Source: an uncultured Armatimonadota bacterium
GTDB lineage: Bacteria > Armatimonadota > Armatimonadia > Armatimonadales > Armatimonadaceae
Assembly: GCA_903924445.1 (NCBI GenBank)
Contig: CAIYBQ010000302.1
Span: 1-10,461 of the forward strand
Direction: 5' to 3'
Length of the DNA: 10,461 nt
The notes below the pieces were generated by a model. The model saw only the letters and a program-made list of their open reading frames with translations. It had not been told where the DNA came from and did not search any database. Positions 1-6,620 of the stretch are shown in pieces (positions within the stretch are counted from its first letter, which is position 1; the number at the start of each line of letters is the position of its first letter). A program made the translations under genes and the position numbers.

Positions 1-797
1 ACAAAGCTAAAGTGTCTGCGTTCAATGTCTGCAGTCACCGCCTGCATGAGGTCTTCCGCCTCTGCCTCACGGATTTCAACATCAGCATCCCGCGTCACCC
101 GAAATGGATAAGCACCCGTTGCCACATATCCAGGGAAAAGTCTCCCGATGTGACTGGACACAACATCCTCCAGCCAGACGTACGTTGGTGCGACACGGTC
201 TCCAACGGTTAGTAGCCGAGGGAGTGTAGCGGGAACCTTAACGCGGGCAAAGCGCTCCATACCGTCGTCATCAAGCGTGACTGCAAGATTTAAGGAGAGG
301 CTCGAAATGTGCGGAAACGGATGCCCTGGGTCTACGGCAAGCGGTGTGAGAATCGGATAGATGTGGTCATCAAAGTACGATGACAGCGTTGCCTGTTCTT
401 TCTCAGTAAGTCGGGCAACATCCATGACGCGAATGCCCTTACCCGCGAGCTCATGAATGAGCTGACGTCGGCATTGCTGCGCGCGGTCTACAAGTGTCGC
501 AGTCTTTGACCCGATTTTTTCAAGCGCTTCGGCGGGTGTCAGGCCATCTGCTCCGCGATCCACCATCCCAGTCGAGCGTTGCGCCTGCAGTGCAGACACA
601 CGGATCATGAAAAACTCATCGAGGTTACTGCCAAAGATCGCAAGAAACTTAACCCGCTCCAACAATGGATGCCTTGTGTCAAAAGCCTCATCCAAAACAC
701 GGGAATTGAAGTCCAGCCACGACAGCTCGCGGTTCATGTACGGCATACGCACTACTGGTTCAAGTGCAACCTCGGCAACATCCAATGGGGTGTCCAT
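1..797 (-). CDS. ppk1: Polyphosphate kinase PPK1, N-terminal part (truncated by window edge)
   Basis: PPK1 reversibly polymerises the gamma-phosphate of ATP into inorganic polyphosphate. The reading frame is open from the window edge to an ATG at 797 and gives about 265 residues. Seen directly: the N-domain signature MNRELSWLDFN at about residues 21-31, then FGSNLDEFFMIRV, then ILTPLAVDPGHPFPHIS followed by LSLNLAV, and later a PFRVTRDADVEI stretch. All are typical of the N and head domains of PPK1. The catalytic C-terminal domains with the phosphorylated His lie outside the window. The start is uncertain: in-frame ATGs also occur at 746 and 737. I chose 797 because a TACACT box sits 5 nt upstream and most homologues have a short extension before NRELSW. 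No Shine-Dalgarno is visible. The gene is divergent from the ABC-F gene, with 64 bp between starts. Family assignment is secure; only the exact start is in doubt. Confidence 0.95.
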   Translation of the reverse strand, partial: MDTPLDVAEVALEPVVRMPYMNRELSWLDFNSRVLDEAFDTRHPLLERVKFLAIFGSNLDEFFMIRVSALQAQRSTGMVDRGADGLTPAEALEKIGSKTATLVDRAQQCRRQLIHELAGKGIRVMDVARLTEKEQATLSSYFDDHIYPILTPLAVDPGHPFPHISSLSLNLAVTLDDDGMERFARVKVPATLPRLLTVGDRVAPTYVWLEDVVSSHIGRLFPGYVATGAYPFRVTRDADVEIREAEAEDLMQAVTADIERRHFSF

Positions 798-861
798 ACG
801 GTAGTGTACCAAAGGGCATCCTGTGTGGTTCCCCACGTGCAACGGTAAACTATGCGTCGAT
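798..861. promoter_or_regulatory. Divergent ppk1 / ABC-F intergenic promoter region
   Basis: These 64 bp separate two divergent start codons. Towards ppk1, a TANNNT box (TACACT in minus-strand sense, plus positions 803-808) lies 5 nt from the ATG. Towards the ABC-F gene, TAAACT (846-851) lies 10 nt from the ATG. Neither gene has a recognisable Shine-Dalgarno, so transcription may start at or next to the start codons. Convincing -35 boxes are absent. A short inverted repeat, GTGG-N4-CCAC (825-836), and an overlapping CACGTG (834-839) lie between the boxes and could be operator-like or chance. The promoter reading is inference from spacing and composition. Confidence 0.35.
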
Positions 862-2751
862 ATGAGCCTCATTACAATTTCCGACCTGACGATGGAATAC
901 GGCCCGGACACGATTCTTGAAAACGTTTCCCTCTCGGTCGCACGAGGCGAACGGATTGGGATTGTTGGCCGAAATGGAGGCGGAAAGACCACGCTCCTGA
1001 AGGCAATCCTTGGTATCGAACAGCCTGCAAGCGGCAACATTCACATCGCCAAAGGAATCCGCATCGGATACTTGTCCCAGATTCAGTCCATTGATGAATC
1101 TCAAACGGTAATCCAGGCGGCGGAGGTTGCACTTTCGGCGGTGGCGGATGCGGAGACTGAGCTACGAAATGCGGAACAAGCCCTCGCAGAAAATCCAACC
1201 GACGAGGAGCTGACAGAGGCACTCGGGGCCGCTCAGGACCGCCATCAGTATCTCGGAGGGCATTTTGCCCTTGATGGGCTGCACGCATCCCTGAAAGCCC
1301 TCGGTTTCCCGGAATCAACATGGGACAAACAGGTTTCAGTGCTTTCCGGGGGTGAAAAGACCCGCCTTGCGATGGCCCGTTTGCTTGCGACGAGTCCTGA
1401 GGTCCTTATTCTGGATGAACCCACAAACCACTTGGACATCAAGGCCATTGAATGGCTTGAGAACTTCCTCGTACAGGTTCCCGGAGCCGTCCTCGTTGTC
1501 AGCCACGACCGCCGCTTCCTAGACCGTGTCACCAAGGCAACGTGGGAAGTAGATGTGCACCGCGTTACCGTTTATGGATGTGCGTACAGCGAGTATCGCA
1601 AGCGCCGGGATGCAGAGCGTCAGCAACAGCTGGATGAGTACCTCAAACAGCAAGCTCATATTCAAAAAACCGAAGAGTACATTCGGCGTAACAAGGCTGG
1701 TCAGAATACACGAAACGCGATGGGCCGTCAGAAGGTTTTGAATCGCTTAGACCGGATCGACCGTCCGATGGACGATGGCGCGATGATGCGGGCAGCTGTT
1801 GGCGATGCTGGTCGTAGCGGCTTGGATGTCGTTGTTGCACAGAACCTCTGCAAGAGCTTTGGCGACCGGACGATTGTGCGGAATGCAAACTTTACCCTTC
1901 GACGTGGCGACCGTGTCGGCGTTGTTGGTCCCAATGGTGCAGGGAAGACTACGCTGATTAATATGCTTATCGGGGACGATGAAATTGACTCTGGCCATAT
2001 CCGAACCGGCCACGGCGTCAAGGTTGCACACCATAAACAGGAACAGGATGACTTCGGGGATGATGAATCTCTCCTCGATGCGTTTTACGATCGTGCTGGT
2101 TTAACGATTGCAGAGTGCCGGACACATTTGGCGAAGTTTCTCTTTACCGGTGAGGATGTCTTTAAGCCGGTCTCAGGACTTTCCGGAGGCGAGCGTGCAA
2201 AGCTTGCGATGTCATTGATGGTATTGTCGCCTGCGAATCTCCTAATATTGGATGAACCTACGAACCACTTGGATGTTTTTTCTTGTGATGCACTTGCGCA
2301 GTCACTGGCGCGCTTTGCTGGCACATTGCTTGTCATCAGCCACGACCGTAGCCTTCTGGATGAAACGACCAATAAGACGCTGTACTTTGATGGAACGGGA
2401 AATGTAGCGCTGTACGATATGCCGTATTCTGCGTGGCGTGAATCAGTCGCAGCGGCCGAGGCACAGCCAGCCCGGAAGAAAGTGACCGACCAAGTTGCTC
2501 AGCAGCCAGCACAAAGTGCGCTGCAGCGGAGCCGCGACAAGCGAAAGTTACAATCAAAGCTGGAATCACTGGAAGCAAAGATTGCAGAAACAGAAACGCA
2601 GCTGGCAACGATTGAGGGGCGGTTATCGGCTCCAGCAAGCCCGGACAGTGCAATCGCCGATGCAAAGCTGTACGAGGAAACTGGAAAAGCATTAGAGGAG
2701 CTGATGACAGAGTGGGAGCTAATGGCCGGTCAAATAGATGCGGTAGAGTAA
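862..2751 (+). CDS. ABC-F family ATPase (Uup/YfmR-like, ribosome-associated)
   Basis: The protein is 629 residues with two ABC cassettes on one chain and no membrane domain, the ABC-F plan. These soluble ATPases bind the ribosomal E site and relieve stalled or misfolded elongation states. Seen: Walker A GRNGGGKTT (36-44); a helical arm insertion (about 85-130); signature LSGGE (161-165); DEPTNHLD with catalytic Glu (185-192); H-loop His215; a basic, Arg/Lys-rich interdomain linker (about 245-305); second Walker A GPNGAGKTT (356-364); second LSGGE (440-444); second DEPTNHLD (464-471); His494. A charged C-terminal coiled coil (about 555-629) resembles the Uup/YfmR C-terminal domain. Both cassettes look catalytically intact. 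The frame is open 13 codons upstream to 823, but homologues begin MSLI-, so I place the start at 862. A housekeeping factor is more likely than an antibiotic-resistance ABC-F, but that is inference. Confidence 0.93.
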   Translation: MSLITISDLTMEYGPDTILENVSLSVARGERIGIVGRNGGGKTTLLKAILGIEQPASGNIHIAKGIRIGYLSQIQSIDESQTVIQAAEVALSAVADAETELRNAEQALAENPTDEELTEALGAAQDRHQYLGGHFALDGLHASLKALGFPESTWDKQVSVLSGGEKTRLAMARLLATSPEVLILDEPTNHLDIKAIEWLENFLVQVPGAVLVVSHDRRFLDRVTKATWEVDVHRVTVYGCAYSEYRKRRDAERQQQLDEYLKQQAHIQKTEEYIRRNKAGQNTRNAMGRQKVLNRLDRIDRPMDDGAMMRAAVGDAGRSGLDVVVAQNLCKSFGDRTIVRNANFTLRRGDRVGVVGPNGAGKTTLINMLIGDDEIDSGHIRTGHGVKVAHHKQEQDDFGDDESLLDAFYDRAGLTIAECRTHLAKFLFTGEDVFKPVSGLSGGERAKLAMSLMVLSPANLLILDEPTNHLDVFSCDALAQSLARFAGTLLVISHDRSLLDETTNKTLYFDGTGNVALYDMPYSAWRESVAAAEAQPARKKVTDQVAQQPAQSALQRSRDKRKLQSKLESLEAKIAETETQLATIEGRLSAPASPDSAIADAKLYEETGKALEELMTEWELMAGQIDAVE

Positions 2752-2805
2752 ACGCCGCGGAGTCGCATAGCCAAACAGTTACGAGACCAGCCCTACAAAC
2801 ACGCT
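2752..2805. other. Convergent intergenic spacer without an evident terminator
   Basis: This 54-bp gap separates the stop of the ABC-F gene from the stop of the convergent aminotransferase gene. I see no stem of useful length followed by a T-run on either strand; only a short GC-rich patch (CCGCGG) directly follows the ABC-F stop. Either termination is Rho-dependent or transcripts overlap into the opposing gene. Confidence 0.4.
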
Positions 2806-3963
2806 CTACTTGAGTCTCTCGACGAAGTTGCCAATCCGTATGATGGCCTCCTCCAGAAGCTTTGGTGCCGTTGCGTAGCAACAACGAACGTGCCCTGTAC
2901 CACCGGGGCCAAAGACATCACCAGGGACAACAAGAACACGTTCTTCCTGAAGAAGTCGCTCCGCAAATGTTGATGCATCAAGTCCGGTGTGCTCAACATT
3001 CGGGAATGCGTAGAAGGCCCCACCTGGAAGCTCACAAGGAACACCAACCCGGTTTAGTCCAGCCACAAACATCCGCCTGCGCCGATCATAGTCCTCAACC
3101 ATGTCAGTAACATCCCGTTCGCCATTCCGGATAGCTTCCAAGGCAGCGATCTGCGATGTAATCGGTGCGCACAGCATGGTGTATTGATGGATCTTCATCA
3201 TCGCTTCAACGATTGGCGCCGGAGCACACACGTAACCCACACGCCATCCAGTCATCGCATAGGCTTTACTAAAGCCGTTCAGAAGGATTGTCCGCTCTTT
3301 AGCACCTGCAAGGGACGGTACACAGACGTGCGGCGCATCATAGGACAAGCGGTCGTAAATTTCATCAGAGAGGATGTAAAGGTCGTTTGCGCAGGCAACG
3401 TCTACGACATTCTGAAGTTCCCGACGCCCCATTACAGCACCCGTTGGGTTTGTTGGATAGCTGAGAAGGATAGCCTTGGTCTTTGGCGTGATGTACGTTG
3501 ACAGGTTTTCTGCTTGGACTTTAAAGCCATCCACCGCGCGGGTAGGTACTGCTACCGGGATTCCTCCCGCGAACAACACACAAGGCGCATAGGAGACATA
3601 GCATGGCTCTGGAACCAGAACCTCATCGCCGGGATTTAGAATCGCCCGAAACGCTGCATCGAGTCCTTCAGAAACGCCTACGGTAACAAGAACCTCACTA
3701 CGATGACAATAGCTAACGCCATAACGGCCTGCGATCTGTTGAGCGATGGCATCCCGGAGCTCCAAGAGACCATAGTTACTTGTATAGGTTGTACGGCCCT
3801 GTTCAAGGCTATGAATGGCTGCTTCCCGGACTCTCCAGGGTGTAACGAAATCCGGTTCGCCAACACCGAGGGAGATAACATCATCCAGCTCTGCGACAAG
3901 GTCAAAGAACTTTCGGATACCAGATGCAGGCAGATTTGCGACAGTCGTAGATAGACTTTTCAA
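2806..3963 (-). CDS. PLP-dependent class I aminotransferase (AlaT-like)
   Basis: A 385-residue cytosolic fold-type I aminotransferase that transfers an amino group between an amino acid and a 2-oxo acid using pyridoxal phosphate. Seen: GVGEPDF near the N-terminus (33-39), substrate/PLP-site motif TNPTG with Asn172, Asp200 and Tyr203 in SDEIYDRL, the Schiff-base lysine Lys233 in FSKAYAMTGWRVGY, Arg241, and the carboxylate-binding Arg360 in HVRCCYA. All key residues are intact and the length is normal. The start is a TTG (3961-3963) that shares bases with the TGA of the upstream Lrp/AsnC gene (TTGA overlap), implying translational coupling; no alternative ATG lies close. The neighbour suggests alanine or another neutral amino acid as substrate, by analogy with the B. 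subtilis alaR-alaT (yugG-yugH) operon. Aspartate or aromatic specificity cannot be excluded. It appears to be the last gene of the operon. Confidence 0.92.
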   Translation of the reverse strand: MKSLSTTVANLPASGIRKFFDLVAELDDVISLGVGEPDFVTPWRVREAAIHSLEQGRTTYTSNYGLLELRDAIAQQIAGRYGVSYCHRSEVLVTVGVSEGLDAAFRAILNPGDEVLVPEPCYVSYAPCVLFAGGIPVAVPTRAVDGFKVQAENLSTYITPKTKAILLSYPTNPTGAVMGRRELQNVVDVACANDLYILSDEIYDRLSYDAPHVCVPSLAGAKERTILLNGFSKAYAMTGWRVGYVCAPAPIVEAMMKIHQYTMLCAPITSQIAALEAIRNGERDVTDMVEDYDRRRRMFVAGLNRVGVPCELPGGAFYAFPNVEHTGLDASTFAERLLQEERVLVVPGDVFGPGGTGHVRCCYATAPKLLEEAIIRIGNFVERLK

Positions 3964-4463
3964 GGAGCTACCGCCAAGCGCTCATCTTTACCAGGTCGTG
4001 CAAATGCATCCCCTTCTTGTTTATAACACTTGAGGACAAAGCGAGTCGCAGTTCCGCGAACACCATCAATTGTTGCCAGGCGTTCAGCGACAAAACTGGC
4101 TACTTCCTGCATTGTTTGCCCGCGAACCACGACACGGAGATCTTGCGACCCGGTCACCAAGTGTACGCTGACGACTTCGGGAAACTGCCTGATACGGTCC
4201 GCAATGCGGTCATAACCGTAGCCACGTTCAGGTTGAACGGCAAGATCAATAAAGCTCTCGACAGCGGGCGCCGTTACGACATCCCACTTGATACGCGTAC
4301 GGTATCCAGCAATGACGCCAAGTGCTTCCAAACGTGCACGCATTTCAACGACAGATTCCTCATCACAGCCAAGCATGGTGGCAAGTTGACTATCGGAGAG
4401 GCGGGCATTGCCCTCGATGCTCTTGAGGAACTGATGATCAACTTCAGAAACGGTTACTGACAT
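3960..4463 (-). CDS. Lrp/AsnC family transcriptional regulator (AlaR-like)
   Basis: A 167-residue protein with an N-terminal winged helix-turn-helix (about 7-55, including LSDSQLATMLGCDEESVVEMRARLEALGVI in two continuous parts) and a C-terminal RAM (amino-acid-binding, oligomerising) domain (about 65-145) containing GSQDLRVVVRG, the usual G-x-x-D-L effector-site region. Such regulators sense amino acids and often control the adjacent metabolic gene. Here the next gene is an aminotransferase overlapping by 4 nt, matching the regulator-enzyme pairing of AlaR-AlaT in B. subtilis. The C-terminal extension beyond the RAM domain, ending ERLAVAP, also seems to fit that subgroup (from memory, not aligned). 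It starts with ATG 3 nt after the accC TAG. I infer autoregulation or an alanine response, but no dedicated promoter or operator is evident upstream, since it sits inside a continuous operon. Confidence 0.9.
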   Translation of the reverse strand: MSVTVSEVDHQFLKSIEGNARLSDSQLATMLGCDEESVVEMRARLEALGVIAGYRTRIKWDVVTAPAVESFIDLAVQPERGYGYDRIADRIRQFPEVVSVHLVTGSQDLRVVVRGQTMQEVASFVAERLATIDGVRGTATRFVLKCYKQEGDAFARPGKDERLAVAP

Positions 4464-4466
4464 TAC

Positions 4467-5822
4467 CTACAACCCCAGCTCATCCATCAGCGTTGGAAGG
4501 AACTTCGTAGAAATGGCATTTGTCCGGTAGCGATCATCTTCAAGAATGGTTTTCAAAAAGGACACGTTTGTTGGCAAGCCTTCTACCGTAACTTCGGACA
4601 GTGCGCATTCCATCCGGATGATGGCTTCTTCGCGGGTTGGTGCCCAAACGATGAGTTTGGCTAGATTGGAGTCATAGTATGGAGGCACGGTATAGCCGGA
4701 GTAACACTGTGAATCCACCCGGATACCCAAACCACCCGGCATGATGAAGCTTGCCATTTTTCCCGCACTGGGTGCGAAACCCTTAGATGGATTTTGGGCA
4801 GTTACGCGGCACTCAATGGAGTGTCCGTTCCAGTTGACTTCATCTTGCGCAATGGTCAAGGTCTCGCCTGCAGCTATTCGAATCTGCCACTTTACGAGGT
4901 CGATACCCGTAACAGCCTCTGTAACTGGGTGTTCCACTTGAATACGGGTGTTCATTTCCATGAAGTAGAACTCGCCGTTTGGCGTGTAGATGAACTCTAC
5001 GGTACCGGCATTTGTGTAGCCGACAGCCTTGGCTGCACGAACAGCGGCATCCCCCATTGCAAAGCGCTGCTCTGGTGTGAGGGACACACTTGGAGCTTCC
5101 TCCACAACCTTTTGGTGACGAACCGTTTGGACAGTGCACTCACGTTCGCCAAGGTGGATGACGTTTCCATGTTCATCGGCAAGAATTTGCACCTCGATAT
5201 GGCGCATGTCCGTGATGTACTTCTCGAGATATACCCCTGCATTACCAAAGGCAGCTTCTGCTTCCGCCTGTGCGACTTTGAGACCTTTGAGGAGTTCTTC
5301 TTCAGACCACGCGACGCGAATCCCGCGACCGCCGCCACCAGCCGTAGCCTTTACCACCACGGGATAGCCAATAGCCCCTGCGATGCGGCGCGCATCTTCA
5401 TCGGATGTCAAAAGACCATCGGACCCGGGAACTGTAGGAACACCGGCAGCAAGCGCGGTTTCCCTTGCGGTTGCTTTATCGCCCATTTGCTCAATGGCCG
5501 CGACGGGTGGACCAATGAATTTAACTCCAATGGCATTGCAGATTTCCGCAAAGCTCGCCATTTCGGACAGGAAGCCATAGCCGGGATGAACGGCATCAGC
5601 CCCGGTGTTGCGTGCTGCAGCAACAATATTTGGGATATTGAGGTAGGAGTCCTTGCTCGCAGCAGGACCTACACAAACGGCTTCATCGGCTAGTCGAACG
5701 TGGAGCGAGTCAGCATCGGCATCAGAATGTATCGCCACCGTTGCGACACCCAATTCTCTACAGGCCCTGATAACACGGACAGCTATCTCACCACGGTTGG
5801 CAATTAAAACTTTCTTAAACAT
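4467..5822 (-). CDS. accC: Acetyl-CoA carboxylase biotin carboxylase subunit (AccC family)
   Basis: Biotin carboxylase uses ATP and bicarbonate to carboxylate biotin on a carrier protein, the first half-reaction of malonyl-CoA synthesis. From MFKKVLIANRGEIA the protein has 451 residues, normal for AccC. Seen: ATP-grasp Lys116 in MGDK, Lys158, Gly-rich loop GGGGRG (162-167), EKY at 200-202, His208, Glu276, Glu289-Met-Asn291-x-Arg293 through Glu297 in EMNTRIQVEHP, and Arg339 in ECRV; these correspond to the E. coli catalytic set. Odd: the loop reads CTVQTVRHQK where E. coli has CSMQRRHQK, a one-residue insertion between the conserved Gln and His. The start at 5822 follows family alignment. An in-frame ATG at 5843 overlaps the upstream TGA (TGATG) and would add seven residues, and translational coupling favours it. 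The upstream AccB-like protein lacks a biotin-attachment lysine, so the true carrier must be encoded elsewhere if this enzyme is an ACC subunit. Confidence 0.93.
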   Translation of the reverse strand: MFKKVLIANRGEIAVRVIRACRELGVATVAIHSDADADSLHVRLADEAVCVGPAASKDSYLNIPNIVAAARNTGADAVHPGYGFLSEMASFAEICNAIGVKFIGPPVAAIEQMGDKATARETALAAGVPTVPGSDGLLTSDEDARRIAGAIGYPVVVKATAGGGGRGIRVAWSEEELLKGLKVAQAEAEAAFGNAGVYLEKYITDMRHIEVQILADEHGNVIHLGERECTVQTVRHQKVVEEAPSVSLTPEQRFAMGDAAVRAAKAVGYTNAGTVEFIYTPNGEFYFMEMNTRIQVEHPVTEAVTGIDLVKWQIRIAAGETLTIAQDEVNWNGHSIECRVTAQNPSKGFAPSAGKMASFIMPGGLGIRVDSQCYSGYTVPPYYDSNLAKLIVWAPTREEAIIRMECALSEVTVEGLPTNVSFLKTILEDDRYRTNAISTKFLPTLMDELGL

Positions 5823-5842
5823 CAATGTACCGTCAATCTCCA

Positions 5843-6211
5843 TCAAGGATTCGTGGTGGATATGAAACCTGCAGATTGACTCACAATCCCTGTCGCGGCA
5901 TCATAATTCAGAGGAGCTTTTGTGTTGGGATCGACAATCATTTGTTCGGTCACCCCATATGGCTTGAGCTCAGCAAGCGTAGCGGGAAGCTGCTCATCAT
6001 GGTCCATTTTGTACATGGTGATCGCTTGTTGAATCTGTGAAATGTATTCATTTCCGGCCGTGATGCGGGCTCGTTGCGTGGGTGTTGGAACCTTGCGACC
6101 TGCCGCATCAACGCCGCCACCACCAGAGACATATCGAACCACAAACACGGCAAGAACTGCGATGATCGCGATTGTGATCAGCGTCCCGACAAGTGTAAAC
6201 CCACGTCTCAA
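5843..6211 (-). CDS. Type IV pilin / type II secretion pseudopilin-like protein lacking Glu5
   Basis: A 122-residue protein with a class III (prepilin) signal: MRRG followed by FTLVGTLITIAIIAVLAVFVV, so prepilin peptidase should cut after Gly4 and leave an N-terminal Phe and one hydrophobic helix (mature 1 to about 23). The rest is soluble, with a Gly-rich turn (SGGGG), a helical QIQQAITMYKMDHDEQLPATL stretch that splits into helix and the Leu/Pro bend of GspG-like pseudopilins, and a VDPNTKAPLNYD region like the DP-x-G-x-P-x-x-Y segment of that family. The highly conserved Glu at mature position 5 is Gly here, as in tip pseudopilins of the GspK type. The start is TTG (6209-6211), overlapping the TGA of the AccB-like gene; GGAAAG lies 9 nt upstream. 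Its place between accB-like and accC genes is unexpected. Family is fairly sure; which pilus or secretion machine it serves is unknown. Confidence 0.82.
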   Translation of the reverse strand: MRRGFTLVGTLITIAIIAVLAVFVVRYVSGGGGVDAAGRKVPTPTQRARITAGNEYISQIQQAITMYKMDHDEQLPATLAELKPYGVTEQMIVDPNTKAPLNYDAATGIVSQSAGFISTTNP

Positions 6212-6618
6212 TTCGATTTGCTTTCCAAAAGATCGAACAAGGCTTGACCATATTCAACCGGTTGTCCGGATGCGACATGGACAGCAGAGACAACACCGGT
6301 TACTGACGAGACAATGGCATTGGTAATGCCAACCGTGTCGATTGCTCCAAGCGAGCGTGTGCCATCTACAACATCGCCAACTTCAAATGCAGGTTCAGTC
6401 GGCACAAAGACACCAACACTCTGAGCGGTCACTTGATAAACAGCATCCGTTTCACTGGGTTGGTCCACGCGATCCAAAGTAACATCATGCGTAGCATCTG
6501 CAACTGCTATGTTCCTTCGTAAACGAACATGAACTCCATCAGCGATGATTTCGAGCTCTGTCATTTGCGGCTGAGACGTCATCGCGGCTGCGTAAGCTTC
6601 AATCAAACTTGTATCCAT
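6208..6618 (-). CDS. AccB-like biotinyl-domain protein lacking the biotinylation lysine
   Basis: A 136-residue protein of the acetyl-CoA carboxylase biotin carboxyl carrier (BCCP) family. The N-terminal MTELEIIADGVHVRLRR (19-35) matches the usual AccB N-terminal segment; a linker follows; then a C-terminal biotinyl fold (about 62-132) with VGVF, FEVGDVVDGT and a clear VASGQPVEYGQALFDLL ending. In active BCCPs the hairpin carries E-A-M-K-M/L; here positions 94-98 read D-T-V-G-I, so the modified lysine is Gly97 and the flanking Ala and Met are also lost. It cannot carry biotin. The retained fold suggests a structural or regulatory role, perhaps binding AccC like plant BADC proteins, but that is inference. 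The start is either ATG at 6618, 2 nt after the upstream TAA, or GTG at 6627 overlapping it. No frameshift or stop is seen, so it does not look like a pseudogene. Confidence 0.85.
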   Translation of the reverse strand: MDTSLIEAYAAAMTSQPQMTELEIIADGVHVRLRRNIAVADATHDVTLDRVDQPSETDAVYQVTAQSVGVFVPTEPAFEVGDVVDGTRSLGAIDTVGITNAIVSSVTGVVSAVHVASGQPVEYGQALFDLLESKSN

Positions 6619-6620
6619 CG

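Noticed and set aside
834..839. CACGTG palindrome as a specific regulator site
   Set aside because: A six-base palindrome is expected by chance, and it has no second copy in this promoter region.
2752..2805. Bidirectional terminator between the convergent genes
   Set aside because: No stem longer than about 3-4 bp with a T-run could be found on either strand.
2336..2884. 182-codon minus-strand open frame across the end of the ABC-F gene
   Set aside because: It overlaps two well-supported genes (ABC-F and aminotransferase ends) and has low-information composition.
5105..5145. Frameshift or sequencing error explaining the AccC loop insertion
   Set aside because: The change is a whole codon; the frame stays open and conserved on both sides, so it looks like a real in-frame insertion.
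4794..5693. 299-codon plus-strand open frame
   Set aside because: It lies entirely antisense to accC, has no family resemblance and is explained by codon bias of the minus-strand gene.
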